64,000 nt of DNA from Bacteroidales bacterium UBA1794 (GCA_002315435.1 DCFW01000036.1:20930-84929); one strand, 5' to 3'; counted from the stretch's first letter, positions 8,574 to 18,825 are shown. Numbers and translations are program-made. The notes: a model not told the origin generated them from the letters alone.

Positions 8574-10121
8574 ATGAAACGTTTTTTATTCATTTTGTTA
8601 GGTTTATGTATAGTTTGCGCAGCGTCTGCACAAACTAACAGAAAGATAAAGTCTCTTCAAAATCGTAGACGAATCATTCAACGTGAAATCGTTCAACGCG
8701 AACGGATCTTACGTTCAACGAAGCAAGATGTATCTCATCAACTGCAGAGTTTGAACACGTTGAATGGACAAATTGACGAGAGGAAGAAATATATTTATAT
8801 CATTGGCAGTGATGTGAGAACAATTGCCGGTGAAACAGAAAACCTGAAAAATCAGTTGAGTGATTTGCAAAATGAACTTAACAATAAAAAGCGGCAGTAT
8901 GCAAAGTCATTAAGATATATTTCTAGACATAAGACTGTAGAAGATAAATTAATGTTTGTTTTTTCTGCCAACTCACTTTCCCAAGCTTATCGAAGACTGA
9001 GATATGTGAAACAGTATGGCGATTATCAAAAGAAGTTGGCTTATGGTATTATCAGTCAGCAACAGCGGATAATAAAGAAAAGGAATGAATTGGAAGAAGT
9101 TCGAAGAGAAAAGACTAATTTGCTGAATGAAGGCATACAACAAAAGCAGCAACTAGAAACTCAAGAACAGGATAAGAGAACGTTGATTGGTAGTTTGCAG
9201 TCAAAACAGAAAGACTTGCAGGTTGAAATAGGCAGCAAGAAAAAGAAAGCACAACAAATGAATTCTCAAATCGATCAATTGATCGCTATTGAGGTAGAAG
9301 CAACACGTAAACGTGCTGAGATAGAAGCACACCGTAAGGCTACACAGGTTGCTGCTGCAAGAGCTATTGCTGCAAAACGTGCTGCAGCGAGGGCTGCTGC
9401 ATCCAAAGCAGCTGCCGAGAGAGCTGCTATAGCAAGGGTTGCTGCTGAAAAGGCTGCTGCTGAAAGGACGATTGCTGCGAAAGCAGCGAGAGAAAAGGCC
9501 TTAGCTGCAAGAAACGCGACAGAAAGAGCCTCTGCTGAGAAGGCCGCAAAGGAACAAGCTGAAGCTGCTCGTGAGGCAGAGGAACACGTGAAGGAAACAA
9601 AGGCTGTTGAGAAAAAAGCTACTGAAGTTGCTACTAAAGAGCATGAAGAGGCAACGAATGTTCCTGCAGAAAAATACGAACTTGATTCTTATGATAGAGC
9701 TGCTTCAAACAGTTTTGAAAGTAGCAGAGGACGTTTACCTATGCCTATCACAGGAACGTATATGGTCATTAATCATTATGGTCATTATTCTGTGAGAGGG
9801 TTGCACAATGTACAGTTAGATAATAAAGGTATTGATATACAAGGTCAGGCCGGTGCAATGGCTCGTGCTATTTATGACGGTGAAGTTGTGTTTGTTTTCC
9901 AAATGAACGGGCTATCGAATATCATTGTACGGCATGGAGCATACTTATCTGTTTATTGCAATTTATCGTCTGTATCAGTGGGACGTGGTCAACATGTTCA
10001 CAGTCGTCAATCATTAGGAAGAGTATATTCGGATCCATCTGATGGGAACAGAACTGTATTGCATTTCCAATTACGACACGAAACGGCGAAACTGAATCCT
10101 GAGGCTTGGTTGGGAAGGTAA
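8574..10121 (+). CDS. EnvC-like coiled-coil/LytM (M23) protein with degenerate zinc site
   Basis: A 515-residue periplasmic protein. Residues 1-19 are a cleavable signal ending SAQ. Residues 20-230 are coiled-coil, a strongly alanine-rich Lys/Arg/Glu helical linker spans roughly 240-365, and a LytM/M23 domain fills about 395-515. M23 peptidases need HxxxD and HxH zinc ligands. Here the first is NKGID (His replaced by Asn) and the last block is VLHFQLRHE (only the second His kept). Catalysis is therefore doubtful and an EnvC/NlpD-type role, activating cell-wall amidases at division, is more likely. It ends the dut-TPR-DUF4292 run and is convergent with the M20 deacetylase 17 bp away. Confidence 0.88.
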   Translation: MKRFLFILLGLCIVCAASAQTNRKIKSLQNRRRIIQREIVQRERILRSTKQDVSHQLQSLNTLNGQIDERKKYIYIIGSDVRTIAGETENLKNQLSDLQNELNNKKRQYAKSLRYISRHKTVEDKLMFVFSANSLSQAYRRLRYVKQYGDYQKKLAYGIISQQQRIIKKRNELEEVRREKTNLLNEGIQQKQQLETQEQDKRTLIGSLQSKQKDLQVEIGSKKKKAQQMNSQIDQLIAIEVEATRKRAEIEAHRKATQVAAARAIAAKRAAARAAASKAAAERAAIARVAAEKAAAERTIAAKAAREKALAARNATERASAEKAAKEQAEAAREAEEHVKETKAVEKKATEVATKEHEEATNVPAEKYELDSYDRAASNSFESSRGRLPMPITGTYMVINHYGHYSVRGLHNVQLDNKGIDIQGQAGAMARAIYDGEVVFVFQMNGLSNIIVRHGAYLSVYCNLSSVSVGRGQHVHSRQSLGRVYSDPSDGNRTVLHFQLRHETAKLNPEAWLGR

Positions 10122-10138
10122 AGAACGGGTAATATCTT

Positions 10139-11200
10139 TTATAATACCAAGCCATTTAGTAGCTTATAATATGTAAGGATCGCATCTTCTATTTCGCTTA
10201 TCATTATGTATTCGTCAGCAGTATGTGAGCGTGAAGAATTTCCAGGTCCCATTTTCAACGAGGGGAATGACATTAGCGATTGATCTGAAAGCGTAGGACT
10301 TCCAAAAGGAGTTTTACCTTGTGATTTCGCTTGTTCTACCAATGGGTGGTGTATATCAATGAGTGAGGAGTTTAAACGAAAAGAACGGGCTTGTGCTTTA
10401 CTTTGTATATGCTGGGCTATTTCACTAAGAAGTTCTTCATTTTTATAGCATTCATTACTTCTCACATCTACAACGAAGCTACAGATATCGGGTATCACAT
10501 TGTGTTGAGTGCCTGCATTTATTTGAGTAACTGTCATTTTCACAGGTCCTAAGAGGGGGGAGACTTTGGTAAATTGGTAGTTCCTGAACCATTCAATGTC
10601 ATTCATTGCTTCGTAAATAGCATTAATGCCTTCGTTACGTGCAGCATGCCCCGACTTCCCATGAGCAACAACATCCAGAACCATCAATCCTTTCTCAGCA
10701 ATGGCAGGTTGCATCTCCGTAGGTTCACCAACAAGTGCCACGTCTATGTGAGGTAGCTCTTTAAGCGCAAGTTCTATTCCATTTTTCCCTGAAACTTCTT
10801 CCTCACACGATGCAAGGAAGATAAGATTATAGCTTTGTTTGGTATTTATCAACATACTGAATACGCTGAAAAGTGAAACCAAACTACCGCCATCATCATT
10901 ACTTCCCAAGCCGAATAATTTACCGTTCTCAACGATTGGTTCATAAGGATTCTTGGTCCATGCAGAAACAGGCTTCACTGTATCAATATGTGCATTAAGC
11001 AGCAGTGTAGAGCGAGACTCGTCATAATCAGGGCAAATGCAATAGACATTATTGCCTATTCGAAAGGTACTGATACCCGTTGATTCTATATAGTTTTGAA
11101 GATAGTCGGATGCCGCTTTCTCGTCTCTGCTGATAGATGGTATCCGAATCAATTCATGTAATAGAATCTCTGCTTGACCGAACATATTGCTTGTATCCAT
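10139..11200 (-). CDS. argE: M20 family N-acyl-ornithine/citrulline deacetylase (ArgE/DapE type)
   Basis: A 353-residue di-zinc M20 amidohydrolase. Metal ligand blocks are visible: AHIDTVKP, GSNDDGGSLVS, SCEEEVSGKNG (catalytic Glu) and VGEPTEM, plus the C-terminal SRSHTADEY His. A dimerization lid domain lies between, from GHAARNEG to VDVRSNE. In Bacteroides the arginine pathway is known to run through N-succinyl intermediates, so this enzyme probably removes the acyl group from succinyl-ornithine or citrulline. DapE-type activity cannot be excluded from sequence alone. No arg genes are adjacent. A minus-strand TACTTTTG at 11263-11270 may be its -7 box. Confidence 0.88.
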   Translation of the reverse strand: MDTSNMFGQAEILLHELIRIPSISRDEKAASDYLQNYIESTGISTFRIGNNVYCICPDYDESRSTLLLNAHIDTVKPVSAWTKNPYEPIVENGKLFGLGSNDDGGSLVSLFSVFSMLINTKQSYNLIFLASCEEEVSGKNGIELALKELPHIDVALVGEPTEMQPAIAEKGLMVLDVVAHGKSGHAARNEGINAIYEAMNDIEWFRNYQFTKVSPLLGPVKMTVTQINAGTQHNVIPDICSFVVDVRSNECYKNEELLSEIAQHIQSKAQARSFRLNSSLIDIHHPLVEQAKSQGKTPFGSPTLSDQSLMSFPSLKMGPGNSSRSHTADEYIMISEIEDAILTYYKLLNGLVL

Positions 11201-11262
11201 AGAATGAATTACTCTTTATAATGTAAGACAAATAAAGTGAGAATTTATTTCTTTTTGATAGG

Positions 11263-11270
11263 CAAAAGTA
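11263..11270 (-). promoter_or_regulatory. Possible -7 box for the M20 deacetylase
   Basis: Minus-strand TACTTTTG matches TAnnTTTG, 62 bp upstream of the start. No matching -33 element is seen. Confidence 0.4.
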
Positions 11271-11378
11271 ATAAATACTTTTCTTTTTTTAGGAGAAATA
11301 GTAAGTATTTGTTGTTTGACAATTTTTTATTACAATTTGTTTTATTTCAACATAGAGGATATAAGTTACTTGTAAAGC

Positions 11379-11409
11379 TTGAATAATTAATAATTTAGCA
11401 ATACCTTTG
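11379..11409 (+). promoter_or_regulatory. Promoter of the acyl-CoA ligase gene
   Basis: A -33-like TTG at 11379-11381 (preceded by C, so one mismatch to TTTG) is followed after 20 bp by TACCTTTG at 11402-11409. The ATG follows 25 bp later. Confidence 0.55.
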
Positions 11410-11434
11410 CGAGATTAAATCAACATAAAAAGAA

Positions 11435-13240
11435 ATGAATTATCCTCATTTAGCTGTTTTGGTGCATCGTCAAGCCCAAAAATATGGCGATAAAGTAGCG
11501 TTGACCTATAGGAATTACGAGACTTCGCATTGGCTGCCAATTACATGGAACCAGTTCTCTCAAGCTGTAAAGGTGGTTTCCAATTCAATGGTTGAAATTA
11601 ATATACATGAAGAAGAGAACATTGGAGTGTTTTCTCAAAATATGCCCGAATGTTTGTATACGGATTTCGCTGCTTTTGCAAACAGAGCGATTACTATTCC
11701 GATGTATGCAACCAGCTCGGCTTCACAGATTCAATATATTGTCAACGATGCTTCTATTCGTTATTTATTTATAGGAGAGCAATTCCAATATGATATAGCA
11801 ATAGGCGTTTTTCAAGTATGTCCTACTCTAGAGCGATTGATCATATTTGACCGAAAGGTGAAACGTTTACGTAATGATACTACATCTATTTATTTTGACG
11901 AGTTCATGGAACTTGGAAAAACTTTTCAACATCAAAAAACGGTCGATGAACGTACTTCAAAAGCATCAGAAGATGATATTGCCAACATCTTGTATACATC
12001 CGGTACAACAGGAGAACCTAAAGGTGTATGCCTTTATCATGGAGCCTATGTGGAACAAATACGAACTCATGTTGAGCGATTTCCTGAGTTGACCGACAAA
12101 GATATCTCAATGGATTTCTTGCCATTGACTCATGTATTTGAACGTGGCTGGACATTTATTTGTTTAGGAGTCGGTATGCAGGTTGCTATAAACTTGGTTC
12201 CTCAGGATATTCAAAAAACAATAAAAGAGGTCCATCCGACTTGTATGTGTGCTGTTCCTCGTTTCTGGGAGAAAGTCTACCAAGGTGTTCAAGAATTAAT
12301 TGACGGAACATCCGGTGTAAAGCATATGTTGATGTTAGATGCGATTAAGGTAGGTAAAAAGTATAATATTGATTATCTACGTTTTGGAAAAACGCCTCCT
12401 TTGGCTCTTCGATTAAAATATAAATTATACGATAAAACCATATACTCATTGTTGAAAAAGACTGTAGGAATTGAACGAGGACATTTCTTCCCTACAGCTG
12501 GTGCAGCAATACCTGAAGCCGTAAGTGTGTTTATTCATTCTGTTGGAATAAATATGATTGCAGGTTATGGTTTGACGGAATCAACAGCAACTGTTAGTTG
12601 CGCTGATAGAACGAATTATTCAATTAGTTCAGTTGGTCGTCTGATGCCAGGTGTTGAGATTAAGTTTGGTGAAAATGATGAGATTTTGTTGCGAGGTAAA
12701 ACTATTACAAAGGGATACTACAGGAAAGCCGAAGAAAATAAGAAGGCTTTCACTGAAGATGGTTGGTTCCGCACAGGAGATGCCGGTTACATGAAGAATG
12801 GTGAACTGTTCTTAACCGATCGAATAAAAGATTTGTTTAAAACAAGTAATGGTAAATATGTAGCTCCACAAATCCTTGAAACAAAATTGGTTGTAGACCG
12901 CTATATTGACCAAATTTCTATTATTGCTAATCAAAGAAAGTTTGTGTCGGCATTGATTGTTCCCAATTATAAATTAGTTGAAGAGTATGCCAAAGAGAAA
13001 GGATTGAAATATAACGGTAGAGAAGAACTTTTGAAGAATGAAAAGGTTTGTGCTTTGTTTAAAGCACGTATCGATACTTTGCAACAACAGTTCTCTCATT
13101 ATGAACAGATAAAGCGTTTCACCTTATTGCCTCATTCTTTTAGTGTAGAAAAAGGAGAATTGACTAATACTTTAAAAATTAAACGTAATGTATTGAACGA
13201 GCATTATGCGGATGAGATTAATAAGATGTATGAAGAGTAA
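11435..13240 (+). CDS. Long-chain fatty acid-CoA ligase (AMP-forming)
   Basis: A 601-residue ANL-superfamily enzyme that activates fatty acids with ATP and CoA. The AMP-binding signature YTSGTTGEPKG is near residues 189-199. Further family blocks are AGYGLTES, DGWFRTGDAGYM and the hinge/C-domain segment DRIKDLFKTSNGKYVAPQ. The C-terminal catalytic Lys is expected in the block TNTLKIKRN. Length and blocks match the FadD/FAA-like group common in Bacteroidales, where it likely serves recycling of exogenous fatty acids. It stands alone with its own promoter (11379-11409) and terminator (13266-13295). Confidence 0.93.
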   Translation: MNYPHLAVLVHRQAQKYGDKVALTYRNYETSHWLPITWNQFSQAVKVVSNSMVEINIHEEENIGVFSQNMPECLYTDFAAFANRAITIPMYATSSASQIQYIVNDASIRYLFIGEQFQYDIAIGVFQVCPTLERLIIFDRKVKRLRNDTTSIYFDEFMELGKTFQHQKTVDERTSKASEDDIANILYTSGTTGEPKGVCLYHGAYVEQIRTHVERFPELTDKDISMDFLPLTHVFERGWTFICLGVGMQVAINLVPQDIQKTIKEVHPTCMCAVPRFWEKVYQGVQELIDGTSGVKHMLMLDAIKVGKKYNIDYLRFGKTPPLALRLKYKLYDKTIYSLLKKTVGIERGHFFPTAGAAIPEAVSVFIHSVGINMIAGYGLTESTATVSCADRTNYSISSVGRLMPGVEIKFGENDEILLRGKTITKGYYRKAEENKKAFTEDGWFRTGDAGYMKNGELFLTDRIKDLFKTSNGKYVAPQILETKLVVDRYIDQISIIANQRKFVSALIVPNYKLVEEYAKEKGLKYNGREELLKNEKVCALFKARIDTLQQQFSHYEQIKRFTLLPHSFSVEKGELTNTLKIKRNVLNEHYADEINKMYEE

Positions 13241-13265
13241 TTTTTGACTTTTAATAAAATAATAT

Positions 13266-13295
13266 ATAGGTGGGATCTCTTGGATTTCCACCTAT
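13266..13295 (+). terminator. Terminator of the acyl-CoA ligase gene
   Basis: Eight-base arms ATAGGTGG (13266-13273) and CCACCTAT (13288-13295) are followed by TTATTTC. Confidence 0.65.
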
Positions 13296-13329
13296 TTATT
13301 TCAGAGAGTGTTGAAGGGAGAGGCATAAT

Positions 13330-13863
13330 ATGATTAAAGAAATAGTAAACAGAAGAAGTATAAGAAAGTATACGGATAGACCTGTTGAAGATGACAAAAT
13401 TACTGAACTATTGGAAAGCGCAAGGCTTGCTCCATCAGGTAACAATACACAACCTTGGCGTTATATTGTAATAAAGTCACAGGAAGCGAGGCAGAAGGTA
13501 ATGGAGGCTTCGGGACATCAAGCATGGATGTTGTCAGCTCCGGTCTTTATTGTAAGTGTTGCAGATGTGAAGTGCAGAATCAAAGAAGATATTACGATTA
13601 ATGATTGCAGCGCTGAAGATGAAGTAAAAAGAATCATTAGAGATACAGCAATATCAACAGGATATATGCTTTTACAGGCAACTAATCTGGATTTGGGAGC
13701 ATGTTGGGTGGCAGAGTTTACGCAAGACGAAATCAGACCTGTGCTAGGTATACCTGAAGATAAGTATGTTGTTGGGGTGATTACTGTAGGATATCCGGAT
13801 GAGGCTCCTAAAGCTCGTCCAAGAAAAGAATTGAAGGACATTATACATTATGAGCATTGGTAA
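13330..13863 (+). CDS. Nitroreductase family FMN protein
   Basis: A 177-residue nitroreductase-like flavoprotein. The N-terminal FMN-binding signature RRSIRKYTDRPVEDD is followed by ARLAPSGNNTQPW, and the C-terminal half has GACWVAEF and VGVITVGYPDEAPKARPRK. Such enzymes reduce nitro compounds, quinones or other acceptors with NAD(P)H; the true substrate cannot be read from sequence. It is flanked by terminators on both sides, so it is monocistronic. Confidence 0.9.
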   Translation: MIKEIVNRRSIRKYTDRPVEDDKITELLESARLAPSGNNTQPWRYIVIKSQEARQKVMEASGHQAWMLSAPVFIVSVADVKCRIKEDITINDCSAEDEVKRIIRDTAISTGYMLLQATNLDLGACWVAEFTQDEIRPVLGIPEDKYVVGVITVGYPDEAPKARPRKELKDIIHYEHW

Positions 13864-13905
13864 GTGAATAAACAAGTTTTTATTCAAAGATATAACTATT
13901 TTGCT

Positions 13906-13930
13906 AGGTGGGAATCTCCCACCTTTTTTT
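13906..13930 (+). terminator. Terminator of the nitroreductase gene
   Basis: A perfect 8-bp stem AGGTGGGA/TCCCACCT around ATC is followed directly by a T-run. It is a textbook intrinsic terminator. Confidence 0.85.
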
Positions 13931-13961
13931 ATTTTTTGATAGATAATAGTATTTGTCTCAA

Positions 13962-13995
13962 TTTGTGGATAGTTTCCATTTTTGCAATATTTTTG
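13962..13995 (+). promoter_or_regulatory. Promoter of the first PUL (susC)
   Basis: TTTG at 13962-13965 and TATTTTTG at 13988-13995 are separated by 22 bp, slightly longer than the usual 19-21. It lies about 155 bp upstream of the chosen susC ATG, implying a long leader. Confidence 0.65.
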
Positions 13996-14150
13996 CATTA
14001 GTTATGTTATATATGGGTAAGGAAATTGGGCATTTCGTCTTCTTTCATCCGTTATATTTCTTTTTTCTTTTTGGGATATGTGAAAATAAACTATATTTGA
14101 TAGAAATAAGCATTCTATGTCATTTTTTAAATGTATCAACCTTTATAATT

Positions 14151-17105
14151 ATGCGTAAAAAACAAATTCTGTGTTTTCTCATTCTGCTTATTAGCAGTAT
14201 TTCGGTATTCGCTCAAAATAGCATCACCGGAAAAGTCGTAGATACTAACGGAGAGCCATTAATGGGCGTTATTGTTGTGGTTAAGGGAACTACTTTAGGG
14301 GCCATTACGGATCTTGACGGTAAGTTCTCTATTTCTGTTCCTGCTAAAAGTACTATTCTATTCACTTATATAGGATATGTAGAGCAACAAGTGGCGGTAG
14401 CAAATCAAAAAGTAATTGATATTACTTTGAAAGAGGAAAATAAACTTTTAAATGAAGTTGTGGTTGTAGGATATGGAAAGATGGCCCGTAAGGACTTGAC
14501 AAGTTCTATTACAACTATAACATCGGACGATTTGAATAAAGGAGGAGTTTATTCGTCTCCCGGACAATTGTTACAAGGCAAAGTACCGGGCTTGACTATT
14601 ACAACAAGTAGTGATCCGAGCAGCTCTCCTTCTGTTACACTTCGTGGAGCTTCCACATTTCGTACAGGCGAAGCCCAGGAACCGTATTACGTAATAGATG
14701 GCATTCCCGGTGCTTCCATTACGTTGATCTCTCCGGATGATATTGAATCAATAGATGTATTGCGTGATGCATCGGCTACAGCTATATATGGTTCTAAAGC
14801 AGCTAATGGAGTTATCATTATTACCACTAAAAAGGGTAAATCAGGTGCTACCAGTGTTACTTATGACGGATATGCAGCAGTAGATCTGGTCTCTAAGCGA
14901 TTGGAAATGTTGACAGGTGATGAGCATCGTGCGTTTCTCAAGGCAAACGGCTTAGTGTTGGGCTCCACTGATTACATTGGTAACAACACTACGAATACTG
15001 ATTGGCAGAAAAAGGTACAGCGTACGGGATTTTCTCAAAATCACAATGTGTCAATAACAGGTGGAGCAAATAAAACATCATATTCAGCTAGTGTAAACTA
15101 TATGAAGAATGAGGGGATTATCCGTGGGACACAGTTAGATCGATTAATTGCCCGTTCAATGGTTAACACATCAACATTGAAGGATCATTTGGATATAAAC
15201 TTAGGTCTTAATGCAAGTATTACTAACAATAAGACTGTGTTATCAGAGGATGACGGACTGAATGTGCTGGAAGGTATGACTTATTTTTTGCCTGAATCAC
15301 CAGTCTATAATACAGATGGAACGTTTTTCGAGAACTTGGATCATACTCAATATTATAATCCGGTTGCTTTGATCAAACAGAATCAGAACGATACTCGTAC
15401 AAAACGTTTACAGGGTATAGCTAAAGCGACTTTGCATATCTTGCCTGAACTTACATTTGATACGAACTTCTCATACCAGTCGGAAACGGTGAATAACAGT
15501 ATTTATTATGATATTGATTCTAAAGCATCCATTGGTAGTAATGGATATGCACAACGTTCCACTTTGGAAAACATTCACAAAAGTCTAGAGATGTATGCTA
15601 ACTACAATAAGACATTTAATGATGTGCATAAAGTGGGGGCTATGGTTGGTTATTCTTGGGAAGAGCATGATGATAATGATGGCTTTCAAACTTCTTCGAA
15701 AGGATTTACTTCCGATGCGTTGGGATATTACAATATGGGACTTGGAAGCTCAAGCGACCGTCCGAACTATGGAAGTATTTATTATACCACATTAAGAATG
15801 ATCTCGTTCTTTGGTCGTTTGAATTATTCCTATAATAGCAAATATATGCTTCAGGCAACCATGCGTAGAGATGGATCTTCTGCTTTTGGTAAGAACCACC
15901 GTTGGGGATATTTCCCATCAGCATCTTTGGCTTGGAGAATGAATGAGGAGAAATTTATTAAGGATCTGAATGTATTTGATGACCTTAAGTTCCGTGTGGG
16001 ATATGGTGTGAGTGGTAACTCTCTTGGGTTTGACCCATTGATTGCTACAGTTCTTTATGGTAAGTCCGGTACATTTGTTAACTCACAAGGTGAAACAGTA
16101 AGTGCGATTGGTGCAACCAGGAATGCAAACCCTGATCTGAAATGGGAGCGTACTTCTATGTTCAATGTCGGATTGGATTTCGGTTTCTTTAAGAATCGTT
16201 TAACGGGTACGATTGAGTATTATGATAAAAAGACCTCAGATTTGATTGCGGACTATACCGTGTCGACTACTAAATATTTAGTAAACTATTTGACAGCCAA
16301 TGTCGGTAAGATAAGCAATAAAGGTATTGAGTTCACTATTAATGCAATCCCTGTAAAGACAAGAAATTTCACTTGGAGTACTTCTTTTAATGTGTCTCAT
16401 AACAAGAATATAGTGGAAAGCATTTCAAATGATAAATTTTCTGTAGATTATTTTGATGAAGCAGAATTGAATGCTCCCGGACAATCCGGTGCTCGTCAGC
16501 AACGAATTCTTGCCGGTAAGCCTTTAGGTTCTTTCTATACATGGAAGTGGGCAGGATATAATGATAGCGGTATTTCTCTTTTTTATACAGCTGATGGTAA
16601 AACCACAACTACTCCCACAGATGGTGACCGTTTTTATACCGGTAGTGCACAGCCGAAGTTGACATTCGGTTGGAACAATACATTAAACTATAAGAAATGG
16701 TCGATGACCATGTTCTTCACAGGTGTTACCGGAAATAAGATATTGGATGCGACACGTGCACGCTTAAGCCGCATGAGTAACGTCGTTGAGCGCAATGTGT
16801 TGAAAAGTGCTGCTAAAACGGAGAAAACATCTGATATTAACTCACATTATTTATCCGATCGTTATCTTGAGAAAGGAGATTATTTGCGCTTGTCAAACTT
16901 GTCTATATCGTACAGCTTTAATAAGTTCAGTGACTATATACAGAGTTTGAGGCTATATGCTTCTTGTAGCAATGTGTTTGTCCTTACCCGCTATAAAGGA
17001 TTGGATCCGGAAGTGAACTTGGGCGGATTGACCCCTGGCATTGACAATAAAGATTTTTATCCTAAAACACGTACAATTATGTTCGGCGCAAATATTACAT
17101 TTTAA
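14151..17105 (+). CDS. susC: SusC-family TonB-dependent outer-membrane transporter (PUL 1)
   Basis: A 984-residue outer-membrane importer that, together with the lipoprotein SusD, takes up oligosaccharides using TonB energy. After a signal peptide ending SVFAQ comes a carboxypeptidase-D-like regulatory domain (about residues 23-95, ITGKVVDTNGEPLMGV). A TonB-box-like NEVVVVGYG follows, then the plug (YVIDGIPGASI to KAANGVIIITTKKGK), the 22-strand barrel and a terminal aromatic strand ending MFGANITF. The frame is open from 13953, but that part lies across the promoter, so the ATG at 14151, which opens the signal peptide, is chosen. SusD follows 19 bp later and GH92, GH28-like and phosphoesterase genes come next. 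Confidence 0.93.
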   Translation: MRKKQILCFLILLISSISVFAQNSITGKVVDTNGEPLMGVIVVVKGTTLGAITDLDGKFSISVPAKSTILFTYIGYVEQQVAVANQKVIDITLKEENKLLNEVVVVGYGKMARKDLTSSITTITSDDLNKGGVYSSPGQLLQGKVPGLTITTSSDPSSSPSVTLRGASTFRTGEAQEPYYVIDGIPGASITLISPDDIESIDVLRDASATAIYGSKAANGVIIITTKKGKSGATSVTYDGYAAVDLVSKRLEMLTGDEHRAFLKANGLVLGSTDYIGNNTTNTDWQKKVQRTGFSQNHNVSITGGANKTSYSASVNYMKNEGIIRGTQLDRLIARSMVNTSTLKDHLDINLGLNASITNNKTVLSEDDGLNVLEGMTYFLPESPVYNTDGTFFENLDHTQYYNPVALIKQNQNDTRTKRLQGIAKATLHILPELTFDTNFSYQSETVNNSIYYDIDSKASIGSNGYAQRSTLENIHKSLEMYANYNKTFNDVHKVGAMVGYSWEEHDDNDGFQTSSKGFTSDALGYYNMGLGSSSDRPNYGSIYYTTLRMISFFGRLNYSYNSKYMLQATMRRDGSSAFGKNHRWGYFPSASLAWRMNEEKFIKDLNVFDDLKFRVGYGVSGNSLGFDPLIATVLYGKSGTFVNSQGETVSAIGATRNANPDLKWERTSMFNVGLDFGFFKNRLTGTIEYYDKKTSDLIADYTVSTTKYLVNYLTANVGKISNKGIEFTINAIPVKTRNFTWSTSFNVSHNKNIVESISNDKFSVDYFDEAELNAPGQSGARQQRILAGKPLGSFYTWKWAGYNDSGISLFYTADGKTTTTPTDGDRFYTGSAQPKLTFGWNNTLNYKKWSMTMFFTGVTGNKILDATRARLSRMSNVVERNVLKSAAKTEKTSDINSHYLSDRYLEKGDYLRLSNLSISYSFNKFSDYIQSLRLYASCSNVFVLTRYKGLDPEVNLGGLTPGIDNKDFYPKTRTIMFGANITF

Positions 17106-17124
17106 TTTGTAGGAGATGATTATT

Positions 17125-18798
17125 ATGAAACTAAAGAATATAAAACTCGTACTATCTGCTTTTGCACTTCTTGCTGTGGCGGGTTGTACAGACTTGAATG
17201 TGGATGTGAAATCGGAATATACCGATGCGAACTTTCCATCAACAGATGCAGATATGGAAGCTGTTTGTGGACCGGCTTACACTGCTTATAAATCGACATA
17301 CGGTCGCTGGACTTGGCTTATGGAAACATGTAGCACAGACGAAGGCATGATGGCGGTTAATAATGGCGGTTGGTATGACAATGGTAAATATCTGCAAATG
17401 GATCTTCATACTTGGACTACAGATAATGATATTGTATATGAGGTGTGGAATGGTCTATTCAGTGCTATATCTAATTGCAATCAGATTAAATCCATATTGG
17501 ATGATGCACCTGATACCGAATCTAAAACAAAATCTTTAGCACAAATTCGTACAATGCGTGCCCTTTATTATTTCTGGGCGATGGATAATTACGGAGCTCT
17601 TCCTATTATTACAACATTTGGAGAAGATACTCCTCAGCGTTCAACACGAAAAGAGGTGGCAGAATTCATTGAGTCGGAGTTGAAAGCATGTATGGATATT
17701 TTGCCGACTACGGTAGGTTCCACTACCTATGGCAAGCCTACAAAATATATGGCAGAGACTTTGTTGGCTAAGTTGTATTTGAATTGGGCTGTGTATACTA
17801 CTGATGATGTAGCTAATTATACCTCATCCACAACCAATACACATTTGAATGATGCTGTTGCCATGTGTGATAGTGTTATTCAATCAGGCAACTATGACCT
17901 GAGTGATGACTGGATCAATAAGTTTAAAGATTCGAACGGCTATAAGATTAAAGATTTTATTTATGCTTTTTCTTATGATTGGACTACGGATGAAACAGAC
18001 TTGGGTGGAGGACTTACACATTCCAGATTCTGGTGCCATAAGTTTATGCAATATACTATGGGCTTGAGCAAAAAGCCCAGTGGTCCAATGCGTGCGCTAC
18101 CGGAGTTTGTTGATAAGTATAGTCTGACCGGTGATGAGCGTAACAATATCTGGCGTGGAGGTGTACAATACTACGAAGGGACAAAAACTCCATATACTGT
18201 TAAGATAGCCAAGAGCACATTGAATAAGTACTATTCGGGTAGCGATGCGGATTCAACAATCAATTGGAATTATGAACTGTCTAAAGAATTGACTATTCGC
18301 GGAAAGAATACAAACGAATACAACACCAATTTAAGTATTTTGGATCTTGGTGGAGATGAGTTGGGATTGGCTATGGGTTATCGCAATGTGAAGTTCTATC
18401 CATCGGCTTCCAGCACAAACAACTTCCAGAGTAATGATATGCCTATATTCCGATATGCGGATGTGCTGTTGATGAAAGCTGAGGCTATTCTTCGCGGTGC
18501 TACTGCAACCAATGGTGAGAGTGCTGTATCATTAGTAAATCAGATAAGGAAATGTGCAGGTGCACCTACTGTTACTTCTATTGATTTGGATGGACTGCTG
18601 GATGAGCGTGCCCGTGAATTCTCTGATGAATGTTGGCGTCGTAATGATTTGATTCGTTTCGGACACTTCGAAGATGACTGGGGATTTAAGAGTGCTACTT
18701 ATAACATGAGCAATGCGGATAAATACCGTAGAATATTTCCTGTGCCTTTAAGTGTAATGAAACTGAATACAAGTTGGACACAGAACACCGGATATTGA
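17125..18798 (+). CDS. susD: SusD/RagB-family glycan-binding lipoprotein (PUL 1)
   Basis: A 557-residue surface lipoprotein forming the lid over the adjacent SusC barrel. Lipobox VAGC lies near residue 22, followed by SusD N-terminal and RagB helices (for example QIRTMRALYYFWAMDNYGALPI and YADVLLMKAEAILRG). The C-terminal block RREFSDE-like ERAREFSDECWRRNDLIRFG is typical. An ATG nine bases upstream (17116) is in frame, but the one at 17125 directly opens the signal peptide. The pair shares one transcript, closed by a hairpin at 18826-18877. Confidence 0.93.
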   Translation: MKLKNIKLVLSAFALLAVAGCTDLNVDVKSEYTDANFPSTDADMEAVCGPAYTAYKSTYGRWTWLMETCSTDEGMMAVNNGGWYDNGKYLQMDLHTWTTDNDIVYEVWNGLFSAISNCNQIKSILDDAPDTESKTKSLAQIRTMRALYYFWAMDNYGALPIITTFGEDTPQRSTRKEVAEFIESELKACMDILPTTVGSTTYGKPTKYMAETLLAKLYLNWAVYTTDDVANYTSSTTNTHLNDAVAMCDSVIQSGNYDLSDDWINKFKDSNGYKIKDFIYAFSYDWTTDETDLGGGLTHSRFWCHKFMQYTMGLSKKPSGPMRALPEFVDKYSLTGDERNNIWRGGVQYYEGTKTPYTVKIAKSTLNKYYSGSDADSTINWNYELSKELTIRGKNTNEYNTNLSILDLGGDELGLAMGYRNVKFYPSASSTNNFQSNDMPIFRYADVLLMKAEAILRGATATNGESAVSLVNQIRKCAGAPTVTSIDLDGLLDERAREFSDECWRRNDLIRFGHFEDDWGFKSATYNMSNADKYRRIFPVPLSVMKLNTSWTQNTGY

Positions 18799-18825
18799 TT
18801 GGTATAATCTCAGGTTAATTTATAT

